DNA of 11,020 bases. Source: Micractinium sp. NFX-FRZ (lineage: Eukaryota > Chlorophyta > Trebouxiophyceae > Chlorellales > Chlorellaceae). The position numbers were made by a program, and so were the translations under genes. Shown piece after piece: positions 1 through 7,992 of the stretch (positions within the stretch are counted from its first letter, which is position 1; the number at the start of each line of letters is the position of its first letter). Under the pieces are notes generated by a model. The model was not told the DNA's origin. It searched no databases and worked only from the letters and a program-made list of their open reading frames with translations. Location: the NCBI GenBank assembly GCA_029339195.1, contig JAPTJF010000828.1, forward strand, positions 1 to 11,020, given 5' to 3'.

Positions 1-205
1 ACACAGTGCCCTCCTCGGTTGGTGCCAGCACGTCGTGCACGCTGTGGTAGATGCCCGCCAGCTCAGCTCGGTTTATCGTGTCAGCAGTGCCCACCCCGTT
101 CGGGTTCACCTTTAGCTCAGCGGCCGTTCCCTCCTGGGTTTCCGCCCTGTAGATTGCAGCGCCAACGCGCCCCCCGCTTTGAACGCTGCCGTCGGTGAAG
201 CAGGC
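1..205 (-). other. RNase H domain, N-terminal part, cut by window edge
   Basis: The frame reads A-C-F-T-D-G-S-V with the first catalytic Asp at 193-191, a following G-x-x-G-A-A-I-Y strand, then T-I-N-R-A-E-L-A-G-I with the catalytic Glu at 64-62. These are the first two acidic residues of the RNase H D-E-D-D set; the other two would lie left of position 1. RNase H is a regular part of Dualen and I-group non-LTR elements, where it removes RNA from the RNA-DNA hybrid. Confidence 0.85.
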
Positions 206-3200
206 CAGGCGCCAGCTGTACCGCATCTGATACAGTTGCTCACTGTACCGCGCCAGCACTTGTTCTGTAGTGTGCTCAGTAGTCTCCGGCGAGAGCCGTG
301 GAACTCTGTCCCCAGGGGCTGCGTCCATCAGCTTCTTGGGTGGCTGAAATTGTGGCCGTTCTGCCCTGGGGGTCCGCCGCCAGGCCTCTTCTTTGTCGTT
401 TATGTCAGCCATGAAGCCTGTGTCATTCCAACGCATGTCCCCCGGCCTGCCTTGTCCTTTGGTGTCAGACCAGGGCCAGGGGACAGGGTGTTCGATGGAC
501 TGGTGGCACACCTTTGTGGGGAGGGTGTCAAATGCACGGGCCACTCGGCCAATCTGCAGGAGGGTGCGCCTCCCAGCTTGGCTGCACACTGCCACCAGGT
601 CATACCCAGGGTGCTTGCCACTACGGCCTTGCGGGGGGGTCCCGCTCCAAGCCCGCGGGTCCTCCATACGCAGGGTGTCAGGCCGGAACCTCGCCAGGTG
701 CACCACCTCTGGGAGTTCCATGTGTGCACTGTGCGGTGCCTGTGCCCACACTGGCAGCAACAATACCGTGCACACTTCCTCTTTCCTGGCGGCCAGCTTA
801 GCACTGGCCAAGGCCCATCGCATTGCCCTGTTTGCGTCCTCCTTCGTCTCAGGTGGGTATGCGAAGGCCGAGCCAGTCCACCGCTGGCTGTATGCGTTTA
901 GCCCGGCTCCAAACAGGCGGTCCCGAGGGTGCGTGCTCAGGTATCCAGTCATGCCGGCGTGCACGTTCAGTGGGGAGGAAAATAGCTCGGTGCACGTGCC
1001 AGTGGCGTTGGCCACCGCATGCACCAGCTTGTCCGGTGCTGAGGAATGCCAGCCTTGCAGAGTTTTGTCCTTCATGTCCCGGGTGTCTGCCCCCCAGCGG
1101 ATCAGCAGTGAGGCCAGCTCCTCTTCAAAGCTGCCAGGGCACAGCTCTTGCACCTCTGGCGTGGGGTGGGACATTGTGTCGTCAAAGCGCGTGCGCAGTT
1201 GGGACACTCTGTCACACGTGATAGTGGCAAGCCACCTGCCGTCTGGGTGGTGCACATGTGCAAGCGGGGTGCTGGCGGGGCAGCCACCCGCCTCGGTGCG
1301 TATGAAGAAGGTGGCCGTGCCCGGCGGAGGCACCACGTCTAGTTCTGGATGCACTGGGTCAGTGCTTATCTGGATCAGATCGCGGTCCGGGATGTCCCAA
1401 GTTGGCCTTGGGAGCTGCACCACCCCTTGACGCTCCAGCTCAGACAGGTGGCCATCTGGTCGGCGGCAGCGGCGCTCCGCCTCTACCCGGGCTGCAGCCC
1501 GTTGGCGCTGCTGATATTCAGCAATGAGCCTGGCTGCTAGATCTCCGAAGTCAAGCTCAAACTTTCCTTTCAGCTCCTGGCTCTCTCCCCAGGTGACCAG
1601 CACGCCTGCCCCGTCCAGATATTCATCGCCATCAGCAGTGGCGTCAGCAGTGGCGGCCCAGGTGTACCCCAACTGGCGGTACAACTCCAAGTGTCTCTTG
1701 CGCACAATCGTGTCTTCCCATTGTACCACCCACAGCTGCTGTCGCTCTTGCCGTGTTTTCTTGTTGGGCCGGGCTCTAGCTGCGGGCGCCGGGCGGCAGG
1801 AGCTGCCCATAACCCTGCGCGGCCGGTCTTGCTGGTTGTAAAGCACATGGACCACCCCTGGCATGTTGCAGCACGTCGCCAGCCAGCTGTAGACGGCATC
1901 CATGCCGGCCGCGTCGTTTTCGCTGGGCCAAGCAGGCGGCGGGCATGTCGCGATGTTCTCCCTCTCCTGCTCGCTCTTGGCGGCGCTGTAGTAGGCGCGG
2001 GCGCTTTCTAGGAAGGTGCGGGGGTCAGACTCGCTCTCCTGCCGCGGCGCCCACATGGGGTTTGGCGTGGGGCGGGTGCTGCCCCGCCTGCGGCGGCGGG
2101 CGGCAGGGGCGGCAGCCTGCTCGTCACCTGCCGGGCGCTGGCTTTGCGGGGGCGCTCTGTCTGCCCTGTTGTTCACACCAGACTCTTCCTGTGCCTTCGC
2201 GGGTGCAGGTGCATAATAGTGAGGGATGGAACGCTGGCTGGGGAACCTGCCTGGCTGCAGCGGTGTTGCGCCCATCACATCGCTCAGCAGGTGCGCCGCC
2301 CGCAGTTCCCTGCGCTCTTTTGGCAGGCTGGTTGCGCTTGCCGGTGTCGTTGTGTTGGGAGTCTCGCCGCCTGTGTTGAGCCAGGCTGTAAGCCTGTTGA
2401 GCGCTCTCTTGTGCATGTCCGCCACCTTTGCCTCTATTCCTTGGTTTCTCAGGTGTTGCTGCAGCTCTGCTGCTGCCACTATGTGTGTGCCAGCCGGTTC
2501 CACTAGCTGCGCAATGCTTGTAATGCCTGCCTCCAGGAGTGGTAGGAAGCAGGAGCGTGGTATCTTGGTTGTCTCCAAGTGTGCCAGTTTTCCGAGCTCG
2601 GTGGTGCACAGCTCGTACCACTGCGCCTGCCCATCGGCCGAGAACTGTGCCAGGCGCCCGCCGTGCGCCTGCAACAGCGCCAGTGTGCGGAGCAGCCGAC
2701 TGTGCCGCAGGTGGTCTGTCAGCACAGTGTCTCGTGTCCCACGCGCCCCTTGCACTTGTAGGTCGATCAGTCGCCTCGTCACCGCTCCCAGCCTGCCTTT
2801 GTCGTTCCATGAGTCGGTGAGTTGTGCTGTCATCTCCGTCACGTACGATTTGAGCAGGGACGTCACTCCCACTCCTGCCCTGTCTCTGTCCTCCATCAGC
2901 ATGGCAGTGGGGGTGCTCATGGGTAGGCTCATTGCGTGCTTGGCTGCCTGCGCCACCAGGCTGTCCAGTCGGGCTATGTCGCCCGACGTGTATGCCCCGG
3001 TGCTCAGCGAGTAGCGCATGTATGGTTTTAGCAGCGTGTTTATCAGCAGCAGCTTTTGTTTCCGTGATGCAGGACACCTGATGATGTCCTCTGCTTTGTC
3101 TATCGCCTTCTCTACTAGGTGGGCCATCTGGTGCCGCCAGTTGAGGGAGGGGGTCACCAGCACGCCAAGGTATTTGTATGGTTGGTTGTGTGGGATCTTA

Positions 3201-4723
3201 AACGGGATGTCTGCCCCTGCAATCTGCACTCCTGCCAGCTGCCTCTGCAGCGCCGCCACTGTGTTGCGGTGGAGGGGCGCATCCAGAGCCCCGCTGTGCG
3301 AGCTGCCGTATAGCATGCCCGTCACGGCGCACTTCTTAGGGTTCACCTTCATGCCCGACCACTGCAGGAAGTGGGTCACCTTGGCTGCCTGTCTCTCCAG
3401 GTCCCTCACTGAGCAGGTTAGTGCAGCCAGGTCGTCTGCATACCCCAGGCCGCTGCAGGCAAAGCGTGCACGGTCTTCTTCGGGCAGGCAACCGTGCTTG
3501 TAGCCCCTGCCGCCCTCGTGTAGCCAGCGTAGGAGGGGCTCAATGAACAGCAGGAAGAGGAAAGGGGACAGGGCGTCTCCCTGCAGCGTGCCTCTCTCGA
3601 TTGCTATGCTGTTGGTGTCCCCAAATGGGGTTCTTACAGTGGTGGCAGCGCCGGTGTAGAGATGCTGCACCACCTGTACTGCATGCCAGGGGAAGCCCAT
3701 GTCCCACATCAACTGAATGAGCTTGTCGTGGTCGACAGTGTTAAATGCGGCGCTGAAGTCGACGTACAGCAGGTATATGTTCTGACACGTGTGCTTTGCA
3801 TCCTCCAATGCGTTCAGCAGGTTGGCCAGCTGCCGATGCGTGTTCCGGCCCCGCCTGAAGCCTTCCTGTGAGTCACCCAGAATTCTCTTCCTTTCTGCAT
3901 ACTCTGACAGCACGTCTGTGAGCATGCTGGTCCAGAGCTTGTAGATTGTGAGCATGAGGCAGATGGGGCGGTAGTTGCCGGGGTCTGTGGGGTCTCCCTC
4001 CTTGCCCAGTAGCACCGTCACGCTTTGTTTCCATGCTGCGGGTGTCGCCCCTGTGATCCACATGGTGATGAACAGCTGGTGCACTGCCGCCAGCACCTCT
4101 TCTGGGAGGTGTTTGAGTAGTTCGTTTGGCACTGCGTCCGCCCCTGGTGCCTTGTTGTTTCCCAGCGTGCGCAGGCGCTCTCTGAACAGCTGGTAGTCCT
4201 TCACTCTTGGCAGCAGATCCTCCCTGGGTTCTGATGTCTTCACATCCGTGGTGAGTCTGTATGGGTCCTCCTCTGCTCTGGGCGCCTCCCATGGGTAGTC
4301 GCGGGGGGTTGATGGGTCGGTGGAGAGGAGCCCCGTCTTGCCAGCTGGCGGCGCCCCGGACAGCCCTCGCATGGCATCCTCCAGGATGCGCAGTTTGCCT
4401 GCTGCGTCCGAGTGGATTGCCTGCGTGTGTGGGTCCTTCAATGCCTCAATGTCTCTGGAGGCGCCAGTTTCTTTGCTGCACAGGTTCCTGTGCCCCCAGC
4501 GCGGGGAGCGCGCGTATCTGGCCTGCCAGGCCTCTGCCGCCTTGCGGGCCTGCTCCATCTGGCTCTTCCTGAGCAACTCCCTCCTCTCCTGTCTGTGGTC
4601 CTTCAGGTATCGCCTCAGCGCCCTGCCCAGTCTCTCAGATGTGGCAGGGGTGTCTGCGCTGGGTGGCGGGTGCTGTGCCTCCCCCGCCTCCTGTTCTGGC
4701 TCTTCATCCAGGAGGCCCACGCT
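1..4723 (-). CDS. Retrotransposon polyprotein, second frame: reverse transcriptase, methyltransferase-like spacer, RNase H (partial)
   Basis: This minus-strand frame is open without a stop for 1574 codons from 4723 to the left edge, where it runs out of the window. The 5' limit given is the edge of the open frame; I see no convincing own start, so expression probably depends on the upstream frame. In order it holds a charged helical linker (4700-4200), a complete RT core (about 4160-3150), a thumb-like helical region (to about 2850), a long spacer that is helical, then Pro/Arg-rich, then of mixed composition, a candidate methyltransferase fold (about 1000-585), and the beginning of RNase H (205-1). 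The lack of any stop over 4.7 kb and intact catalytic residues suggest a young copy. Confidence 0.9.
585..1000 (-). other. Candidate DIRS/Dam-like methyltransferase domain, motif IV altered
   Basis: The segment reads E-L-F-S-S-P-L-N, then Y-L-S-x-H-P-x-D-R-L-F-G-A-x-L-N-A-Y-S-x-R-W-x-G, then A-Y-P-P (862-851), a helix, L-L-L-P-V-W (about 762-746), and later G-Y-D-L-V-A-V. This order matches what I recall of the Dam-like N6-adenine methyltransferase domain of DIRS-type retroelements (D-L-F-A-x-x-L-N ... D-A-F-x-x-x-W ... A-F-P-P-F ... V-P-x-W). The catalytic [DN]-P-P-[YF] box reads A-Y-P-P-E here, so methylation activity is doubtful and a nucleic-acid-binding role is possible. The assignment is by pattern only. 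Confidence 0.45.
1660..1742 (-). other. Chromo-like short motif in the RT-RNase H spacer (tentative)
   Basis: The spacer protein has L-W-V-V-Q-W-E-D-T followed by a helix rich in Arg, His and Leu. This resembles the Y-L-V-x-W-x-x-x-x-x-T-W-E-P heart of chromo-like domains, but it lacks the second half of the motif. It could equally be an unrelated element-specific segment. It lies between the RT and the methyltransferase-like part. Confidence 0.2.
2850..4200 (-). other. Reverse transcriptase domain
   Basis: All core RT motifs are readable in order: N-N-K-A-P-G-A-D near 4159; N-Y-R-P-I near 3975; Q-E-G-F-R-R-G-R-N at 3868 onward; motif A Y-V-D-F-S-A-A-F-N-T-V with catalytic Asp at 3760-3758; motif B L-Q-G-D-A-L-S-P near 3583; motif C Y-A-D-D at 3442-3431; a motif D-like N-P-K-K-C; and motif E Y-L-G-V near 3172. 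The N-K-A-P-G-A-D and Q-G-D-x-L-S-P forms are typical of non-LTR retrotransposons. The catalytic Asp triad is intact. Confidence 0.96.
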
Positions 4724-7700
4724 TCATCCAGCACTACCTGCACCAGCTGTGCGGGTGCGCCTTCCAGCTCGCCCATCGTCCTGTTGCTTGTGCCTTTGCT
4801 GAGCTCGGCCAACGTGGCTGCCTCCAGCCGCTGCCGCAGGTCCTCGGCAGTTGTCGTGTTTGTCTCCATGGCCCTTTCCAGCTCCTGGAGCGCAACCTTG
4901 GCCAGGCAAGTCTTTTGCCGCAGCTTCCGCACCTGCCGTTGGACCCAGCGCCGGCTGTAGTGCCTGTCGGTGGGCACCATGGTGGCGCACACATCCATGG
5001 CGTGCTTTACTGCAGCCTCCAGTATGGCATTGATTGGGGCCGCAGCCTCCTCTACTGCAGTGGCGGGGTTATCGATGCCCGCCATGTGCAGGTGGCGGGC
5101 CATGGCTGCTCTGTATGTCGCTGGGTCGGTTGTTCCCGCTGCCTCAGCCGCTGCGGCCTTGTGTGCCCTCTGCACTGCTGCCGATATGTCGTGCACGCGC
5201 CTCATCTGCCCGGCCAGCCCGTTCGCTCTCAGGTAGGCTGTGAGAGAGAGCTTGAACCGGATGAGTTCGCTTTTCACGAACTGTTTGAACTTCCTTTGTG
5301 CCGCCCGGTGGGCGCGCTCCTCCTGGGGAGGCGGGGTGTACCCCAGCGCTTGTTGTGACACCATCACAAGCAGTGGCTCGTGGTCCCCATTCCCTCCCAT
5401 GAGGGGCACATGAACCTGTGCCGATCTCCACTCTCCCCTTGCTGCAGCTGCGCCTGGCAGTGTTGGAAGGCAGATCAGGAGGTCGTCGACCCGGCTCTGT
5501 ACTGGCATGTCTGCCTCCCCCAGATGACGGTACGTGTACCACCTGCGGCTTGGCTGGCCTGGGTTGTCATGGAGCCCGCCGGCAGGAGCCAGCTGTGCTG
5601 CGGCTACAAGCTCTCTGTATTGCAGGTCGGTCGCCCTGCATGTGCCTGTGGATCTGTCGCTGTCAACCAGTGTGGCATTCATGTCCCCTCCGACCAAGAG
5701 GGTCGTTGCCTCCAACTCACAGCGCTCTTTGGCAGCCAATATGTACTCACCGAGGAGTGCGCGTGTGCCGCTGTCCTCCTCTGCAGGTGGGCTGTACACT
5801 CCCAGCACCTCAAGGGGGCGCCCCCCGGGCGGTTGCAGCCGCACATGGCATGCGTACCCCCGAAGCCCGTCTGGCGCCTGCACCACCTTGAGGCTGCCGC
5901 CGACGGCGTGCTTGTTGCGCACTGTCACCAGCACCCCTGCTTTCCTTCCGCTGGCGTGGTGTGTGTGCCGCATGCGCCCTCCGCCCGGCACCAGGCTGAA
6001 GGTGAGCTTATGTGTTTTGCCAAGCAGGGGCCAGAGCCCGTTCTTTCGCCTGCCTCCCTCATTAAGCCCCAGTTCTGTGTAGATGGCTATGTCGGGTGCC
6101 CGCCTCTCCACTATGTCCTCCACATCCAGCAGGGCGTTGGCGCCCCCTCCTCTGCCCAGATTGTATACACAGAATGTGAGCTCACTGTCCATTCGTGCCT
6201 TGTTGCAGGGTTCTGTTGGGGCCGATGCGTGCCCGTCGTGCGGCATCGGTGGTGGCTGTCTAGCAGTACCGGCGCACGCCTCTTCTGGCGTGCATCCGGC
6301 TGCTCTGGCGGCACGGCGCTCTTGCAGCCGAGCTTGTGTCTTGGCAGCGCGTGCCCGCTCGGCTGCCCTGGCAGCTGCTGCAGCGGCTCCAGCACGCGGC
6401 GGGCTGCGGCCCGCCTGAATCAGCCTGGTCTTGCGCTGTTGTGCAGCTGTGTGTTTGTCTCCCTTCCTATGTAAGAAGTCTCTGATGCTCAGTTGCCGGA
6501 AGGTCACTGCTGCTGGTGGTTTAGGCTCGCCGCAGGGGATGGCAGGGGTGGCGGCTGCCGGCTTCAGTGGCCCCTCCGCCGAGGGTGTGGTTTTGGCGAG
6601 CTTCTTCCTGTTGCCCTGATGGGGGTCGTGCCTTTGCCAGACCTGCCCATGTTTGCGTTTGACGCTTGTCTCTTGCTTGCCCCACCCCATGATTCTTTCT
6701 GTTTTCCGCTTGGGCGCGCCGTGCTTCCGCTTGCGGGAGGGTCCCCGGTCCCGGCCTTCTGCTGCCAAGGCTGTGGTTACGGCTTGCAGGGCAGTGTGCA
6801 CTGTGTGTTGCCATTCCTGGGGCAGGGACATGATGAGGTGGTGGGAGCGTTGTTCCCAGCTGAAGAGCGGGTCCCTGTCTGTCTTATCATATATCCCAGG
6901 CAGGCGCAGGGGGTGTGATGGGTCTTGGATGGATGCAAACTGTTCGGCCGTGTGCAGGAATCCTGCCTCGTAGTGAATGGGATTCCATGTGGTGGATTGT
7001 ACTGCGGCATGGGGGCCATCCGTGACGTGGGCCCACATCTGTAGGATGGGAGTCTTATGTGCATAACCTTCTTCTTGCACAAACAACGGAGGCATGTGTG
7101 CGCAGTTGAAATCCCTGTGTTGAATGAAGGGGTATCCCGGGTTGTACAGGAGGACGGGGCACTGCAGTACCGTGGCTGCCACTGAGGTCGCCCCAAGGTT
7201 GAGCCACGCCTCTGGGGTTGCCATGCTCTCGAAGGCCTCCACACTGAAGTCCTTGATTTGTGTGCCAGGTCCATGCCGAGCTTTATAGTATGCAGCGGAG
7301 TTGGTGATAAAATGCAGGAGGCAGCGCAGCCTGAGCGCCGCCTGGCCGTGCCGGTCTGACCCCACCGTCGAGAGGAGCAGGGAGTTTTGGTTGCAGTTCC
7401 CGTCCGCACGTGTCTGCTTCACAACAAGTTCTCTACCTTCTGAGAAGGGGGCGTGAAGGAAGTACTCGGCTCTGTGGGCTTCAAAGAGCCTGCTGTCGGG
7501 GAGGTGCGCCGCGGCGTCAGCTGTGCGCCCCTGCACCCCGCTCACCGGCGGCAGCAGGCCCTCGATGCTGCAAGCCAGGGCCTTCATTATGGGATGGTTC
7601 CATGCGTGGCTGCAGGTGTCCACCCCTTCATGGGTGAGGTCACAAGGCATGGCCTGCACCATCGCTGCCACCTCCCTGAGGATGCGCAGCACTTCTCTTG

Positions 7701-7992
7701 CGGACCCATCGCTTGCTCCCAGCCACCTGGCCACTTCCTGTGCATTTCCATTTGCAGGCACAGGCCCTGGGTTCTCTTCTACATCCCCGCTCAGCAGAAG
7801 CAGCATGCGCGCGATTATGCTCAATGCATAGGGGGACTGGCTGGCATACTGGTTTGCGCGCTGTGCGGGCGGGCTGGCGGTAGCTGTCTGCACGCTCACG
7901 TCGGTACAATGCGGCTGCCTACCGAGGAACGGCCACGGGCGGCGGACAGTAGTGTCGGGGCGGGTTACAAACGTCATGCAGTCGTATGTCAT
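4615..7992 (-). CDS. Retrotransposon polyprotein, first frame: 2A leader, OTU protease, APE endonuclease
   Basis: This frame of about 1125 residues starts at the first Met after the host-like codon use ends (ATG at 7992-7990); the true start is uncertain and the frame is open further upstream. A 76-residue leader ends in a 2A motif (residues about 63-77). An OTU cysteine protease follows at about 180-345, then a Lys/Arg-rich region with NLS-like clusters and a PIP-box-like motif, an Ala/Arg-rich helical stretch, and an APE-type endonuclease at about 600-880. The C-terminal part up to the stop at 4615 is helical and links to the RT. In the family the APE nicks target DNA for target-primed reverse transcription. 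The role of the OTU domain is not established and may be deubiquitination or polyprotein processing. The frame stops before the RT, which lies in the -1 frame. Confidence 0.88.
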   Translation of the reverse strand: MTYDCMTFVTRPDTTVRRPWPFLGRQPHCTDVSVQTATASPPAQRANQYASQSPYALSIIARMLLLLSGDVEENPGPVPANGNAQEVARWLGASDGSAREVLRILREVAAMVQAMPCDLTHEGVDTCSHAWNHPIMKALACSIEGLLPPVSGVQGRTADAAAHLPDSRLFEAHRAEYFLHAPFSEGRELVVKQTRADGNCNQNSLLLSTVGSDRHGQAALRLRCLLHFITNSAAYYKARHGPGTQIKDFSVEAFESMATPEAWLNLGATSVAATVLQCPVLLYNPGYPFIQHRDFNCAHMPPLFVQEEGYAHKTPILQMWAHVTDGPHAAVQSTTWNPIHYEAGFLHTAEQFASIQDPSHPLRLPGIYDKTDRDPLFSWEQRSHHLIMSLPQEWQHTVHTALQAVTTALAAEGRDRGPSRKRKHGAPKRKTERIMGWGKQETSVKRKHGQVWQRHDPHQGNRKKLAKTTPSAEGPLKPAAATPAIPCGEPKPPAAVTFRQLSIRDFLHRKGDKHTAAQQRKTRLIQAGRSPPRAGAAAAAARAAERARAAKTQARLQERRAARAAGCTPEEACAGTARQPPPMPHDGHASAPTEPCNKARMDSELTFCVYNLGRGGGANALLDVEDIVERRAPDIAIYTELGLNEGGRRKNGLWPLLGKTHKLTFSLVPGGGRMRHTHHASGRKAGVLVTVRNKHAVGGSLKVVQAPDGLRGYACHVRLQPPGGRPLEVLGVYSPPAEEDSGTRALLGEYILAAKERCELEATTLLVGGDMNATLVDSDRSTGTCRATDLQYRELVAAAQLAPAGGLHDNPGQPSRRWYTYRHLGEADMPVQSRVDDLLICLPTLPGAAAARGEWRSAQVHVPLMGGNGDHEPLLVMVSQQALGYTPPPQEERAHRAAQRKFKQFVKSELIRFKLSLTAYLRANGLAGQMRRVHDISAAVQRAHKAAAAEAAGTTDPATYRAAMARHLHMAGIDNPATAVEEAAAPINAILEAAVKHAMDVCATMVPTDRHYSRRWVQRQVRKLRQKTCLAKVALQELERAMETNTTTAEDLRQRLEAATLAELSKGTSNRTMGELEGAPAQLVQVVLDEAWASWMKSQNRRRGRHSTRHPAQTPLPHLRDWAGR
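4618..4723 (-). other. Overlap of the two element frames (-1 frameshift zone)
   Basis: The OTU-APE frame ends at a TGA at 4617-4615. The RT frame opens just after a TGA at 4726-4724. They overlap by about 105 bases and the RT frame is -1 relative to the first. The overlap contains a run of five G on the minus strand (4685-4681), where one extra G or a -1 slip would restore continuity. I see no classical X-XXY-YYZ heptamer. A programmed frameshift, a disabling one-base deletion in this copy, and an assembly error at the homopolymer are all possible. Confidence 0.75.
5350..6192 (-). other. APE-type endonuclease (EEP superfamily) domain
   Basis: The domain has the full set of catalytic blocks in order: V-Y-N-L-G (Asn at 6162-6160), Y-T-E-L-G (Glu at 6075-6073), G-V-Y-S-P, G-G-D-M-N-A-T (Asp 5685-5683 and Asn 5679-5677), S-R-V-D-D (Asp pair 5487-5482) and G-D-H-E-P-L (His at 5382-5380). 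This matches the apurinic-endonuclease-like nuclease of APE-type non-LTR elements, which nicks target DNA to create the primer for reverse transcription. No key residue is missing, so the domain looks intact. Confidence 0.92.
6472..6495 (-). other. PIP-box-like motif (possible PCNA binding)
   Basis: The protein segment QLSIRDFL, flanked by Arg before and HRK after, fits Q-x-x-[ILM]-x-x-[FY]-hydrophobic, close to the canonical PCNA-interacting box although the last position is Leu rather than an aromatic residue. Human L1 ORF2p is known to carry a PIP box between its endonuclease and RT. Here the candidate is between OTU and APE, in a low-complexity linker where short binding motifs are plausible. 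Confidence 0.45.
6694..6735 (-). other. Nuclear-localisation-like basic cluster
   Basis: Just after the OTU domain the protein has two close basic clusters, RKRKHG and PKRKTER, separated by only a few residues, and a further KRKHG about 20 residues later. This fits mono- or bipartite nuclear import signals. It is sensible for an element whose ribonucleoprotein must reach nuclear DNA. It is inferred from composition only. Confidence 0.55.
6960..7450 (-). other. OTU-family cysteine protease domain
   Basis: The catalytic block reads T-R-A-D-G-N-C-N-Q-N-S-L-L, the OTU signature with Asp (7404-7402) and nucleophile Cys (7395-7393). It is followed by the usual H-x-x-x-x-L-R helix. About 140 residues later comes W-N-P-I-H-Y-E, with the presumed catalytic His at 6975-6973. 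Spacing and order fit the OTU fold, so all key residues are present and the enzyme could be active. OTU enzymes generally cleave ubiquitin chains. In algal non-LTR elements a cysteine protease is a known Dualen component, with function unknown. Confidence 0.88.
7762..7806 (-). other. 2A ribosome-skipping (StopGo) peptide
   Basis: The minus strand encodes MLLLLSGDVEENPGP, a perfect match to the 2A core D-[VI]-E-x-N-P-G-P with the usual Leu-rich stretch and Ser-Gly before it. In this family the ribosome fails to join the last Gly and Pro, so the leader is released and the downstream protein begins with Pro (codon 7764-7762). 2A motifs are known near the N-terminus of other APE-type non-LTR elements, such as trypanosome L1Tc and sea-urchin CR1-like elements. 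Here it would cut a leader of at most 76 residues (from the Met at 7992) away from the OTU-APE protein. The sequence match is certain; activity is inferred. Confidence 0.93.

Noticed and set aside
179..1430. Plus-strand open frames of 240 and 345 residues
   Set aside because: They lie opposite the intact RNase H and methyltransferase-like coding sequence and show Cys/Ser/Pro-rich antisense-type composition with no motifs.
630..1470. R-x-P-D segments in the spacer as the restriction-like endonuclease of Dualen
   Set aside because: R-R-P-D-G and R-F-R-P-D-T occur, but neither has the preceding CCHC zinc knuckle nor the hydrophobic strand with a second Asp at the usual distance. The endonuclease is more likely left of the window.
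2124..3077. Minus-strand 317-residue open frame
   Set aside because: It overlaps the RT/spacer frame in another phase, has a biased His/Arg/Ala/Gly composition and no recognisable motif. It is a shadow frame.
5380..6474. Plus-strand open frame of 364 residues
   Set aside because: It is antisense to the complete APE endonuclease and its linker, is Cys/His-rich, and has no domain I can name.
7965..7969. Minus-strand TGTAA as the host polyadenylation signal (the chlorophyte-type signal)
   Set aside because: It lies before, not after, the stop at 7921-7919 of the proposed last exon, and a five-base match is too common to rely on.
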